The position numbers were made by a program, and so were the translations under genes. A stretch of DNA of 8,026 nucleotides. It comes from an uncultured Opitutia bacterium (GTDB lineage: Bacteria > Verrucomicrobiota > Verrucomicrobiia > Opitutales > UBA953). Positions 1 through 7,318 of this stretch are shown one piece after another; position 1 is the stretch's first letter; each line of letters begins with the position of its first letter. A model generated the notes under the pieces. That model did not search any database. It saw nothing but the letters and a program-made list of their open reading frames with translations, and was not told where the DNA came from. The stretch spans positions 1 through 8,026 of the forward strand of contig CAITUF010000338.1 of NCBI GenBank assembly GCA_903895475.1. The letters are read 5' to 3'.

Positions 1-44
1 CCGAGCTGGCCGACCTCCTTCGCTACCTCTTCGAGTTAAAATAA
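1..44 (+). CDS. 3' end of a convergent plus-strand gene (partial, unrecognised)
   Basis: An open frame enters from the left edge (first full codon at 3) and reads ELADLLRYLFELK before a TAA at 42-44. Thirteen residues cannot identify a family. The pattern D-L-x-x-Y-L-x-x-L-stop resembles the last helix of cytochrome c-type domains, including the heme-binding domains that end many large secreted proteins of Verrucomicrobiota and Planctomycetota; this is only a suggestion. The frame converges on the VWA gene of the opposite strand with 7 nt between the two stop codons, an arrangement typical of tightly packed convergent genes. The alternative is that these bases are non-coding downstream sequence. 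Confidence 0.4.
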   Translation, partial: ELADLLRYLFELK

Positions 45-51
45 CCGCGGA

Positions 52-984
52 CTACCAAGGATTATAGCGGATGCCGAACAGCGCCAAGATGGCTAAACCC
101 AAGGCTGCCATGGCAGGAATGAAGAACGGGTCGTAGTAATCCGCAGCCCGCGGCTTCTTCTCGAGCACCACGACCTTCTTCATTTCATCAATCTTCTTAA
201 AGACTTCATTCAAGGCTTCGGGCGTCACGGCAGGCCAAGCGGCACCGCCCGAACCCTGCGCAATCGAGACCAGTGCGGGCGTGACCGGTTGATCGATGAG
301 GAAGATCACGAAAACTTTAATGCGCTTAGCTTGGAGATCGGCGATAATCGCACTGTCCTTGGGCGGGACGATGTCGTTGCTCAACCCATCCGTGAGGAGA
401 ATGATCATGCGATCACCGGTCTTGGCTTGATCGAGAAGTTCCGCCGCTCCGTAGAGAGCCTTGCCGATGAAGGTGTTGCCCCAGAACTCATCGGGGAAAA
501 CGTAGGGGGCGATGAAGGGCCGCGCCAAGACGATGGCTTCGGTGTCCTGCGTCAGCGGTACCCAGTGCACGAAATTACGCGAGAAGACGGTGAGGCCAAA
601 GGCATCACCCTTGCGGTAGTGCAAGAACTGCTCGATGGAAGCCATCGCCGAATCGAACCGTGAATTCACCCCCTTGGTCTGCGGGCCGTGCGGCGACTTC
701 ATACTCCCCGAGGTGTCCAAGACGATTTGCACATTGGTGAGCTGACGTTCGACTTCCGGTGGATTGAAAATAACCGGGTGCGCCAAGAACAGAATCGCGA
801 TAGCGAGCAAGCCGGCGGGCAAGCAGTTCGCACTGTTGATGAGGAACTGCCAAAAGCGACCGCGGCCGACCTTAGCATGGTCAAACGGCATCGCCAACGG
901 CTGCCCAGGACGGACCCATTCCCAAAAGGCAACGATGACAGGGATGGCGAGGAGCGCCAAAAGTTTAGGGTAAAGAAAGGTCAT
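52..984 (-). CDS. BatA-like von Willebrand factor A (VWA) membrane protein
   Basis: A 310-residue membrane-anchored VWA protein of the BatA/BatB type. Residues about 5-22 and 55-73 are hydrophobic membrane segments, the VWA domain runs from about 83 to 270, and a third membrane segment lies at about 287-304, close to the C-terminus. All MIDAS elements are visible: D90-T-S-G-S94, T171 (in GNTFIGKAL) and T198-D199-G200, so divalent metal binding should be intact. Length and layout match the BatA family. VWA proteins of this type are encoded with MoxR ATPases and are thought to be adaptors or substrates for them, with the VWA domain exposed at the membrane surface. The ATG at 984-982 overlaps the TGA of the preceding gene (ATGA), so translation is probably coupled. 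It is the last gene of the cluster; no second VWA gene (BatB) follows, because a plus-strand frame ends 7 nt beyond. The family is clear; the cellular target is unknown. Confidence 0.94.
   Translation of the reverse strand: MTFLYPKLLALLAIPVIVAFWEWVRPGQPLAMPFDHAKVGRGRFWQFLINSANCLPAGLLAIAILFLAHPVIFNPPEVERQLTNVQIVLDTSGSMKSPHGPQTKGVNSRFDSAMASIEQFLHYRKGDAFGLTVFSRNFVHWVPLTQDTEAIVLARPFIAPYVFPDEFWGNTFIGKALYGAAELLDQAKTGDRMIILLTDGLSNDIVPPKDSAIIADLQAKRIKVFVIFLIDQPVTPALVSIAQGSGGAAWPAVTPEALNEVFKKIDEMKKVVVLEKKPRAADYYDPFFIPAMAALGLAILALFGIRYNPW
981..984 (-). other. ATGA stop/start overlap (translational coupling)
   Basis: The TGA of the two-TM protein (983-981) and the ATG of the VWA protein (984-982) share bases as ATGA on the minus strand. 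No GGAGG-like sequence precedes this ATG, so re-initiation by ribosomes finishing the upstream gene is the simplest explanation for translation of the VWA protein and would keep the two membrane proteins at matched levels. Confidence 0.8.
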
Positions 985-1820
985 CGAACGATAGAGCTCG
1001 CGGGCTCCTGGGCATGGGGGGCGACCAGGGTGGCAATTTCTTCCACCGTCACGACCGAGTCACGGCGGTAGAGCCAGGCCTGTAGGCGACGGAGGTCATC
1101 CGCGGTGCGGCTATTCTTCGCCACAGCAGCCAGCACCTCATGCATGGGGGCATCGGTGCGTAAGAGCCCGGCCCGCCAACAGCGGAGCAGAATCATCTCC
1201 ATGCGGGCTTGCCCAGCAGGGCCCAGCGAGCCCGCACGGAGCTGCGCTAAAAGGCCATGGAGTTCTTGGGCTTCCGTCAAAGGTGGGACGACCGGAACCA
1301 GCGCCAAGCGCTTCGGCCGACCCCAGAAGATAATCGGGTAAAGACAGGCCAACCAAACGCAGCCGAGGATGGTCAATTTGGTGAAGTAACGCCCACCGAC
1401 CTGCACACCGACAAGTTCGGTCTCCTTAATGCGCGCTTCGAGCTCCTTCGACATCTTGGGGTCACCGTGGAACTTAAACACAGGCAAGCCTTCAGGGATG
1501 ACGCCGCTCGCGCTGGCCAAGTAGTCACGCAAGTCGTAGTCACCCTCGCGGTTCACCAGGTAACGAACGTCGTAGACGCGGCCGCCAGGCGCACCCGTGA
1601 CTTGGGCGATACGGACATTCACTGCGACGCCCCACTTAAAGGGCTTCACGACGAGTTCCGGGCCGCCATAGGTAATGATAGCAGCCTGCTCGACGCCCAG
1701 AGGGACATTCAGGAGGTCATCCTCACGCGTCAGCCACCAGGCCAAAGGAAGGGCGACAACCAGCGCCAAGCCGGCCCAACGGACCCAGCGGCGGCGAAAG
1801 AATGAAAGCACGGCGGACAT
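981..1820 (-). CDS. Two-TM membrane protein of the MoxR/VWA operon, unknown function
   Basis: I recognise no named family with confidence. A longer frame reaches back to an ATG at 1946, but I place the start at the ATG at 1820-1818: it lies 2 nt after the DUF58 stop, gives MSAVLSFFRRRW followed directly by a membrane segment, and avoids a 124-nt overlap and a Pro-rich N-terminus unlike a real protein. The 279-residue product has a basic N-terminus, TM1 at about 14-30, an exported domain at about 31-146 with mixed beta character (for example RVYDVRYLVNREGDYDLRDYL at 81-101), TM2 at about 147-167, and a helical cytoplasmic tail at about 168-279 that includes RRLQAWLYRRD. Short membrane proteins, often DUF4381, commonly occupy this slot between DUF58 and VWA genes, so a structural role in the same membrane complex is likely. 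The stop overlaps the next ATG. Confidence 0.85.
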   Translation of the reverse strand: MSAVLSFFRRRWVRWAGLALVVALPLAWWLTREDDLLNVPLGVEQAAIITYGGPELVVKPFKWGVAVNVRIAQVTGAPGGRVYDVRYLVNREGDYDLRDYLASASGVIPEGLPVFKFHGDPKMSKELEARIKETELVGVQVGGRYFTKLTILGCVWLACLYPIIFWGRPKRLALVPVVPPLTEAQELHGLLAQLRAGSLGPAGQARMEMILLRCWRAGLLRTDAPMHEVLAAVAKNSRTADDLRRLQAWLYRRDSVVTVEEIATLVAPHAQEPASSIVR

Positions 1821-1822
1821 GA

Positions 1823-2686
1823 TCAGCGGACGCTCCGAGCCGACTGGCCACGGTGCTGAAGGAAATGCGCGAGCGGTGCCAGGATGGGACGGTCCGTACG
1901 CAGGTGAAGGTAGTCGATGGCAAAGCGGCTGAGCTCGGCCTTCCACGCAGAGGTGTCCACGAAGGGGCGACCGCCGCGCCCAATGAAGGCCTCACCGGAC
2001 TCGGCTTCGACGCCACGGAAGAACCCCGAGCCTCGCACGCCACGTTCGGCGGGATCTTCGAGGTGCAAAGCCACGCAGTCGTTGCGCTGAGCTATCACCT
2101 GCAAGGCCTCCAAGGAGCCTGGGTCGTGAAGGTCACTCAAAACGATGACGGTCGTGCGACGCGTCAGGGAGGGCGAGAGTTCGCGGGCGCGCTTCGCCAA
2201 CGAGGTAGCTTCCCGGAAATCATGCTGACGTAACTGGTGCGACCATTCCAAAACCGTAGAACGCGAAAGCGTCGGGCGGATGTGTAATTCGCGGGCACCA
2301 CAACCCAGCAAACCAACCGGCGTGACATTACCCTGCGCGGCCAGTCCGATGCCCGCGGCGATGCGTACGGCCCAAGCATACTTACTGAGCGTCTGTGAGG
2401 ACACGCACATTGAAGCGGAAGTGTCGACGAGGAGATACAACGGCACCTGCTTGGGCTCCTCGTATTCCTTAACGAAGAGCTTCCGCATGCGCGCAGAGAG
2501 TTTCCAGTCGATGTACTTCACCGAATCGCCTGTGACGTAAGGACGGGACTGCGCAAACTCCAAGCCGGCGCCATGGAAGACCGATTGCTCCTGACCGAAG
2601 CGCAGGCTGTTAGCCAGTTGCTTAACGGCTACCTCAAAATCCCGAGAATCAACGGGATCGTGGGCGAGGACGGCTTGGCGACGCAT
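1823..2686 (-). CDS. DUF58 family protein (MoxR-operon partner)
   Basis: A 287-residue soluble DUF58 protein. The family signature is clear: R48-P-Y-V-T-G-D54 (usually R-x-Y-x-x-G-D), I59-D-W61, S64-A-R66, then L-F-V-K-E-Y-E at 70-76, the most conserved stretch of DUF58. It is followed by a VWA-like fold with a MIDAS-type D88-T-S-A-S92 and S184-D-L-H-D188. No membrane segment is present, whereas some DUF58 proteins carry two N-terminal ones, so this is the short cytoplasmic form. DUF58 genes almost always lie next to moxR-type genes and are thought to couple the ATPase to its targets; the biochemical activity is not established. The ATG at 2686-2684 is 34 nt after the MoxR stop and has no clear Shine-Dalgarno sequence. 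The stop at 1825-1823 is 2 nt before the next start. Family assignment is firm. Confidence 0.96.
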   Translation of the reverse strand: MRRQAVLAHDPVDSRDFEVAVKQLANSLRFGQEQSVFHGAGLEFAQSRPYVTGDSVKYIDWKLSARMRKLFVKEYEEPKQVPLYLLVDTSASMCVSSQTLSKYAWAVRIAAGIGLAAQGNVTPVGLLGCGARELHIRPTLSRSTVLEWSHQLRQHDFREATSLAKRARELSPSLTRRTTVIVLSDLHDPGSLEALQVIAQRNDCVALHLEDPAERGVRGSGFFRGVEAESGEAFIGRGGRPFVDTSAWKAELSRFAIDYLHLRTDRPILAPLAHFLQHRGQSARSVR

Positions 2687-2720
2687 GTTCGGAGTGAGGG
2701 GAGGAACCGCCGGAACGGGC

Positions 2721-3698
2721 TCAGCCGAGGCCAGCCAAGATGCCTTGCAGCACCTTCGGGCCCGTGTGACCAGCGGCCGAGGCTTCGTAGCTCACACGGA
2801 TACGGTGAAGGACAATATCTTCCGCGAGGTCAAAGAGGTCTTCCGGCGTGACGTAGTCGCGGCCATGAATGACTGCGCGGGCACGAGCCGCATTGACCAG
2901 CGCCAAGCCAGCGCGCGGCGAACAACCGAAGTCGAGGAGTTTGGATTCGCGCGTCCGGCGAACGAGCTCGACGGAATGCTTCAGGAATACTTCGCTGACG
3001 TGGACCTGCTGGACGGATTCCATGGCGGCGACGAGGTCGGTCGCGGTCCCGACTGGCGAACCATCAATCATATCGAAGGCAGTCTTCGGCACAGCCCCAC
3101 CCTCTTCCTTGCGGAGCCCCATGCTTAGCTGACGACGCAGGATATCCTGCTCCTCGTCGCGGCCCGGGTAACCGAGGCGGTGGAGAAGCATAAACCGGTC
3201 CAACTGCGCTTCGGGTAACTCAAACGTGCCGGACTGTTCGACCGGGTTCTGCGTCGCGATGACGAGGAAAGGCGTCGGGAGTTTCATACTCTGGCCACCC
3301 AGGGTGACCTTACGCTCTTGCATGGCTTCGAGCATGGCGCCCTGGACCTTCGGAGCGGCGCGATTAATTTCGTCCGCCAGCAAAAGGTTCGTGAAGACCG
3401 GACCGCGGTGAATACGGAACTCACCCGTCTTTAGGTCCACGACTTCGGAGCCCAGAATGTCCGACGGCAACATATCGACGGTGAACTGAATGCGCTTGAA
3501 GTCGAGGTGGATGGCCTTGGCGACGGTATTGACGAGAAGCGTCTTCGCGAGGCCCGGCATACCTTGCAGAAGCAGGTGGCCGCCCGTGAGGAGCGCGATC
3601 ATCACGCGTTCAACGACGACGTCTTGGCCGACGACGACCAAACCGACGCGTTCACGAACGGCTGCGACAAACTGTTGGGAGGATTGAGTAGAGGACAT
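2721..3698 (-). CDS. MoxR-family AAA+ ATPase
   Basis: A 325-residue AAA+ ATPase of the MoxR family, of typical length. Visible motifs in order: V-G-Q at 23-25, Walker A G46-M-P-G-L-A-K-T53, F-T-V-D-M-L-P-S-D at 72-80, Walker B L-L-L-A-D-E at 105-110 followed by I-N-R-A-x-P-K, sensor 1 region A148-T-Q-N-P152, the family stretch G-T-F-E-L-P-E-A-Q-L-D-R-F at 157-169, and sensor 2 S260-P-R262. The helical lid ends with Y-V-T-P-E-D at 282-287 and H298-R-I-R. All residues needed for ATP binding and hydrolysis appear present. MoxR ATPases form hexameric rings and act as chaperone-like remodelers with VWA-domain partners. In this cluster the partners would be the DUF58 and VWA proteins encoded just downstream. 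The start ATG at 3698-3696 follows a G-poor 46-nt spacer without a Shine-Dalgarno sequence. The subfamily within MoxR was not resolved. Confidence 0.97.
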   Translation of the reverse strand: MSSTQSSQQFVAAVRERVGLVVVGQDVVVERVMIALLTGGHLLLQGMPGLAKTLLVNTVAKAIHLDFKRIQFTVDMLPSDILGSEVVDLKTGEFRIHRGPVFTNLLLADEINRAAPKVQGAMLEAMQERKVTLGGQSMKLPTPFLVIATQNPVEQSGTFELPEAQLDRFMLLHRLGYPGRDEEQDILRRQLSMGLRKEEGGAVPKTAFDMIDGSPVGTATDLVAAMESVQQVHVSEVFLKHSVELVRRTRESKLLDFGCSPRAGLALVNAARARAVIHGRDYVTPEDLFDLAEDIVLHRIRVSYEASAAGHTGPKVLQGILAGLG

Positions 3699-3744
3699 GA
3701 GTTTAAGAGGTAAGGGATTAAAGGGTCTGAGGATGGATTAGGGC
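3699..3744 (-). promoter_or_regulatory. G-poor, C-rich leader before the MoxR gene
   Basis: On the transcribed strand this 46-nt spacer has about 19 C, 14 T, 11 A and only 2 G, starts GCCCTAATCCATCC and ends CCTCTTAAACTC directly before the ATG. It contains no Shine-Dalgarno motif and no hairpin-forming inverted repeat, so I see neither a terminator nor a classical ribosome binding site. The composition predicts an unstructured RNA, which would fit Shine-Dalgarno-independent initiation; the C-rich, G-poor bias also resembles rho-loading sequence. No recognisable -35/-10 promoter was found in it. Confidence 0.4.
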
Positions 3745-6700
3745 TTAGCGGAGTTGCTTGAGCCACTTCTGCAGGATGGTGCGCAACTCGGGCTCGCCCA
3801 AGGTGCTGGCACCGTTGAAGCAGCCGACTTGGATTCGGGCTAAATCCTGACCGAGCTCACCCTTCTGGGCAGCATTCAGGGCGATGAGGGGGCTGGCACC
3901 ATAGCGACGGAGGAAGGCCGCGGCCGCAAAGCCGTCGACGTCCGTCGGCATCTTAAAGACATCGCGCGCCAGCGGGGCGACCGGTCCCTTCGGGCCGCTG
4001 CGCAGACCGAAGAACAGACCGAGGCCCAGCAAAGCGACGATGCTGCCCAGCGAAGGCCAGAACCACGGACTGGTTGGAACCGGCGGGATCGCGCCAGTAC
4101 CAGGCAAAGCTTGCTGACGATCCAAGCGGACCGAAGCCTTAGGCAAGACTTTGAGGTCCTGATCTTCGTAGGTCCGCCAGATAGCGCCGTTGGCCGTACT
4201 CTTCAGCGGGGCAAAAGGCACCTCGGTGGCTGAGTCGGCAGCGCGGATCTTATCGCCGTCCAGAGATATGACCCAGTGGCGCTCCGAACGGGGGGTGACC
4301 TGCTCGCCCCACGTGTTGAGCTCCTTGATTTGCAGGCCTTCACCCGCACCGACCTGCCGGACCGCGGCGACGCGCTTCACAATCTCGAGGTCCACGAGAT
4401 CGTCGAGGTCAGGCACCAAGCCCGTCCCCGTCGCATGGATGTCCAAGTTGAGTTGGCCGTTGATGGCAAACTGACGGGTGTCGAGGGTCTGCGTGACTTC
4501 GACGCGGCCCGCCGGACGCGGACCGGATGTCGGCGAAACCTTAAACACGGTCTCCGCCGAGACGGCCGGCACAGTCACCGGACCCGAGAGGTCGATGAAC
4601 TTTAACTCGAGCTTCACGGGCGGTACCTTGTCGACGCTGGCATCCTTAGCCCGCACGAGCACGTAGGCCAGGACGGTCTCTTCCCAGCCGGGATTGGCGG
4701 TCGCCCGCGGCTTAACATCGGGGGCGGCGAAGGTGATCGAACGAACCACAAAGAACGGTGACAGCGCGTCCTCGAGTTCGAACTGGAACTCATCACGCGG
4801 TCCTTGAGCTTCGCGGCCCTTCTTCGTAGCCGGCCCGCGACGCTTATTCTTAGCGGCGGTGGCGGAGGCGTCGTTGGTGAGGTATTGGCCCAGCTTGGCC
4901 ACGCGGCCCATGGCTTCGGTGTGAATCACACTGACAAAGATACCAAACTCTTGATTAGAGCCGACCGTGTTCGGGCCGTCGAGGCGAGTCTGGACGCGGA
5001 CTTCGCTGAGGAGTTCGTCGAGGTAGGTGGCGCGCTTCTGCAGGGCCATCGTAAACGGGTCGTCTTTGGTGACCACCAAGGCCGCGGCGAGGTAGCGATA
5101 CTTGATATCTTCGTGCAAGGGGTCGCGCTCATCGGTCAGGCGGGCGTTCAGGGTCTTGGCCAAGAGGTTCATATGCGTCTGAGCCGCCTTGCCGGGCAGT
5201 GCTTGGATGCTGGACCGAATCTTCTGGAGGCCAGCGCGGTTCACGGTCTTAGCCAAGTTGACGGTGTTATTGTGACCAATGCCGACGAGGGAATTAAACC
5301 AGACCAAGTAAGGCTCGATTGATTGGGTCGTGCCGCCATTACGGATAATTTCGCGGCCATAGGCGTCCGCCCCTTTCTGGAAATACTCCAGGGCCTGCAA
5401 GCTCCGCTCCTTCATATTGGCTACCCGCTTGGCAGGGTCCACCGGGGCCAGCTCCTGTAGGTACTCGAAATCGGACCAGTCATTCAGCACCTTCGCACCG
5501 AAGATTAGGGCGCGGGAAGAGGTCGGGTTATTCTTGGTCCAAGCCTCGATCATCGTGACAAGGGAACTGTAACTGCCCTGGACCATCTCATACGTCTGCT
5601 GCTCAGTGCGGCGCGTGAGCATGTTGCGCTGTAAGTCCTGCCGGCGCCAGCGGTCCGAAAGGTTGGCGTGCATGCGGGCGGTCAGGAGGAAGAAGACCTG
5701 TTCGTCCATCTGGTCGGCCGAACCGAAAACCTTTTTGATATGGGAATCGGTGTAGGCTTCGGCGCTACTATAAGCTTGGTCAAAGGCAGCGACGACTTTA
5801 CCTTGGTCACGGGGTTTGATATTGGCCTCCCTAAAGAGCTCCATCATCTTGGCGAGGCTGTTGATATTGCGCTCCATCATGACGGGCGTCACGGGAATCC
5901 GGGCGTCCTCAGGGAGGCCATACTTCTTGCGCAATTCTTCCGGCACCAAGGGATTATGGGCTAGGGCCCAAGCGGCGAGGAAATCCTCCGCCAACGCGAC
6001 ACCGGCGGATGGATTACGCTTTGCGAGGGCCGCGATGAGGTCAGCACCGGCTTCGAAGTTAGCACTCGCGATCACTGCCCGCGAAAGGCTCGCGTCCAAA
6101 CGTTCGCGGATTTCAGGGCCGAGGGCCGCCAACCACTTACCCATCGGGGCGAGGCCCAGCAACTCTTCGGCTTCAATGGCGTTGGTGTTGTTATTACCCC
6201 CACGTGTCCGGCGAGTAGCCAGCGCGGCCCGCTGGGCAAAGGTCGTTTCGACTTCGTTCATCCACTCATCCGCCATGGCGACGAGTAAAGGATTCCAAGG
6301 ACTGGCGGAAGCGTCGGCATGGTTGACGACGAGGGTCGCAAGGACGGACTGGGCGCGCAGGTTTTCGACGCGGGTCGCCGGCTCGGAACGGGCATCGGTC
6401 TGGATCTTCCGCTGCAGGCCAGCGATGAGGCGGACGGCGGCATCCGGTTTAGTGCGGATGAGGTCACGAAAGAAACTGTCTAAGTTAGCGGGCTGCACCT
6501 GCGTCATGACGCGGGCTAAGTTACCCGCTGCCCTGGTCATTTCCCCATCGTTGACCTTAGCGCGGTTCAAGATAGCGACGTTTTCGTCCCAGACCTTTTG
6601 AATCTGCTCGCGCTGAGCGAACTCACTGGCCTGCTCGGTGGATAAGAAGGCGGCGACCTCTTGGCGAAACGCCTCATCCTTGATCTCGTCGAGCTTCGCG

Positions 6701-7287
6701 CTGGTCGGCAAGTATGCCAAAGCTAATTCCCGGAAGCCCCCGGCGAGCAGGACGCGACCAGCGGCCAGCCGGCGAGCGGGGTCCTTACCACCCAGTTTAG
6801 CGGTCCCACGGCGCATCCGCTCAGCCAGCCAGAAGGATTCGCTGGCGGGTACACTGTTGGAAATCAGCTCACCGATCTTACGCAGTTCGGCATCGTTGAG
6901 TTCACCGGGCAACGCGTCCACCAAGGCAAGGATGTCATCGAGCTTCATCCCGCTCTTCTGGCGCTCGGTGAGATCGGCGAGCATCTTATCGAAGATACGG
7001 CGCGAAAGGTCGGGCGGTAACTGGCCTAGCTCGGCGCGAATTTGCGCCCAATCGCCGAGTCGGAAACTATGCAGGAAACGCGTGTCGGCGGCCGTCGAGG
7101 CCTCGATCTTACTGGCGCGTTCGAGGGCGCTAAAGACCTCGGATAAGTCGCGGGAGAACTTATGGTTGAGCAGGTTCTCATACTGCGCCTGCATCTTCGG
7201 GTCGAGTGCGGCGGCCGTCTGCGCAGACGCCAGGGGCGCGAGCGCCAGCAAGGCAAGGAGGAGACCGCAAGGGAGCGTGGTTCGCAT
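3745..7287 (-). CDS. Giant exported protein with alpha-helical ectodomain, one TM and cytoplasmic tail (unknown; BatD-like position)
   Basis: An 1180-residue protein with no family I recognise. Residues 1-22 are a signal peptide (MRTTLPCGLLLALLALAPLA, cleavage probably after ASA at 20-22). About 24-800 is nearly all predicted alpha helix, with many Leu/Ala/Arg/Asp amphipathic stretches and few glycines, which suggests an alpha-solenoid or other helical-repeat fold; a short Asn-rich GGNNNTN lies near 363-369. A Lys/Arg-rich linker follows at about 805-830, then a probably beta-rich part (about 835-1060, with alternating patterns such as PPVKLELKFIDLSGPVTVPA). A membrane segment follows at about 1075-1095 (begins WFWPSLGSIVALL), then an 85-residue cytoplasmic tail. 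Beta-rich ectodomain, TM and short tail recall BatD of Bat operons, but BatD is roughly half this length and lacks the helical region. Placement next to the MoxR gene suggests a membrane partner of that ATPase. The ATG follows a 31-nt A/C-rich spacer without a Shine-Dalgarno sequence. Confidence 0.92.
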   Translation of the reverse strand: MRTTLPCGLLLALLALAPLASAQTAAALDPKMQAQYENLLNHKFSRDLSEVFSALERASKIEASTAADTRFLHSFRLGDWAQIRAELGQLPPDLSRRIFDKMLADLTERQKSGMKLDDILALVDALPGELNDAELRKIGELISNSVPASESFWLAERMRRGTAKLGGKDPARRLAAGRVLLAGGFRELALAYLPTSAKLDEIKDEAFRQEVAAFLSTEQASEFAQREQIQKVWDENVAILNRAKVNDGEMTRAAGNLARVMTQVQPANLDSFFRDLIRTKPDAAVRLIAGLQRKIQTDARSEPATRVENLRAQSVLATLVVNHADASASPWNPLLVAMADEWMNEVETTFAQRAALATRRTRGGNNNTNAIEAEELLGLAPMGKWLAALGPEIRERLDASLSRAVIASANFEAGADLIAALAKRNPSAGVALAEDFLAAWALAHNPLVPEELRKKYGLPEDARIPVTPVMMERNINSLAKMMELFREANIKPRDQGKVVAAFDQAYSSAEAYTDSHIKKVFGSADQMDEQVFFLLTARMHANLSDRWRRQDLQRNMLTRRTEQQTYEMVQGSYSSLVTMIEAWTKNNPTSSRALIFGAKVLNDWSDFEYLQELAPVDPAKRVANMKERSLQALEYFQKGADAYGREIIRNGGTTQSIEPYLVWFNSLVGIGHNNTVNLAKTVNRAGLQKIRSSIQALPGKAAQTHMNLLAKTLNARLTDERDPLHEDIKYRYLAAALVVTKDDPFTMALQKRATYLDELLSEVRVQTRLDGPNTVGSNQEFGIFVSVIHTEAMGRVAKLGQYLTNDASATAAKNKRRGPATKKGREAQGPRDEFQFELEDALSPFFVVRSITFAAPDVKPRATANPGWEETVLAYVLVRAKDASVDKVPPVKLELKFIDLSGPVTVPAVSAETVFKVSPTSGPRPAGRVEVTQTLDTRQFAINGQLNLDIHATGTGLVPDLDDLVDLEIVKRVAAVRQVGAGEGLQIKELNTWGEQVTPRSERHWVISLDGDKIRAADSATEVPFAPLKSTANGAIWRTYEDQDLKVLPKASVRLDRQQALPGTGAIPPVPTSPWFWPSLGSIVALLGLGLFFGLRSGPKGPVAPLARDVFKMPTDVDGFAAAAFLRRYGASPLIALNAAQKGELGQDLARIQVGCFNGASTLGEPELRTILQKWLKQLR

Positions 7288-7318
7288 GGTGGCTTAGTTT
7301 TTGTTTTAGAAAGGGGGA
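7288..7318 (-). promoter_or_regulatory. G-poor leader before the 1180-residue protein gene
   Basis: On the transcribed strand the 31-nt spacer has a single G, near its 3' end, and includes CTAAAACAAAAACTAAG, ending GCCACC before the ATG. There is no Shine-Dalgarno motif, no hairpin and no room for a full promoter. It looks like an unstructured A/C-rich initiation region, of the kind that can recruit ribosomes through protein S1 without anti-Shine-Dalgarno pairing. Functional meaning is inferred. Confidence 0.4.

Noticed and set aside
13..20. Minus-strand AAGGAGGT, a perfect Shine-Dalgarno match after the VWA stop
   Set aside because: No ATG, GTG or TTG follows within the 12 nt left before the window edge, which covers the usual spacing, and the same bases read as a plausible protein C-terminus on the plus strand.
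1257..1805. 182-codon plus-strand open frame opposite the two-TM protein
   Set aside because: Shadow of the minus-strand gene; no recognisable motif, and the minus frame has TM segments and operon-like junctions.
79..2908. Repeated plus-strand CAGCGCCAAG-like decamers (near 79, 1298, 1761 and 2898)
   Set aside because: All encode LAL-type hydrophobic stretches (TTG-GCG-CTG) in the minus-strand genes in the same frame; codon preference explains them without a DNA motif.
5816..6601. 261-codon plus-strand open frame opposite the giant gene (and similar ones at 6638-7297 and 4804-5322)
   Set aside because: Ser/Arg/Ala-rich composition without domains, lying fully antisense to a gene with a signal peptide, TM segment and coherent protein composition. 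Long antisense frames are expected in GC-rich genes.
7267..7287. Cys at residue 7 of the giant protein as a possible lipoprotein site
   Set aside because: The Cys lies before the hydrophobic core of the signal peptide, not after it, and is not in a lipobox; ASA at 20-22 is a good signal peptidase I site.
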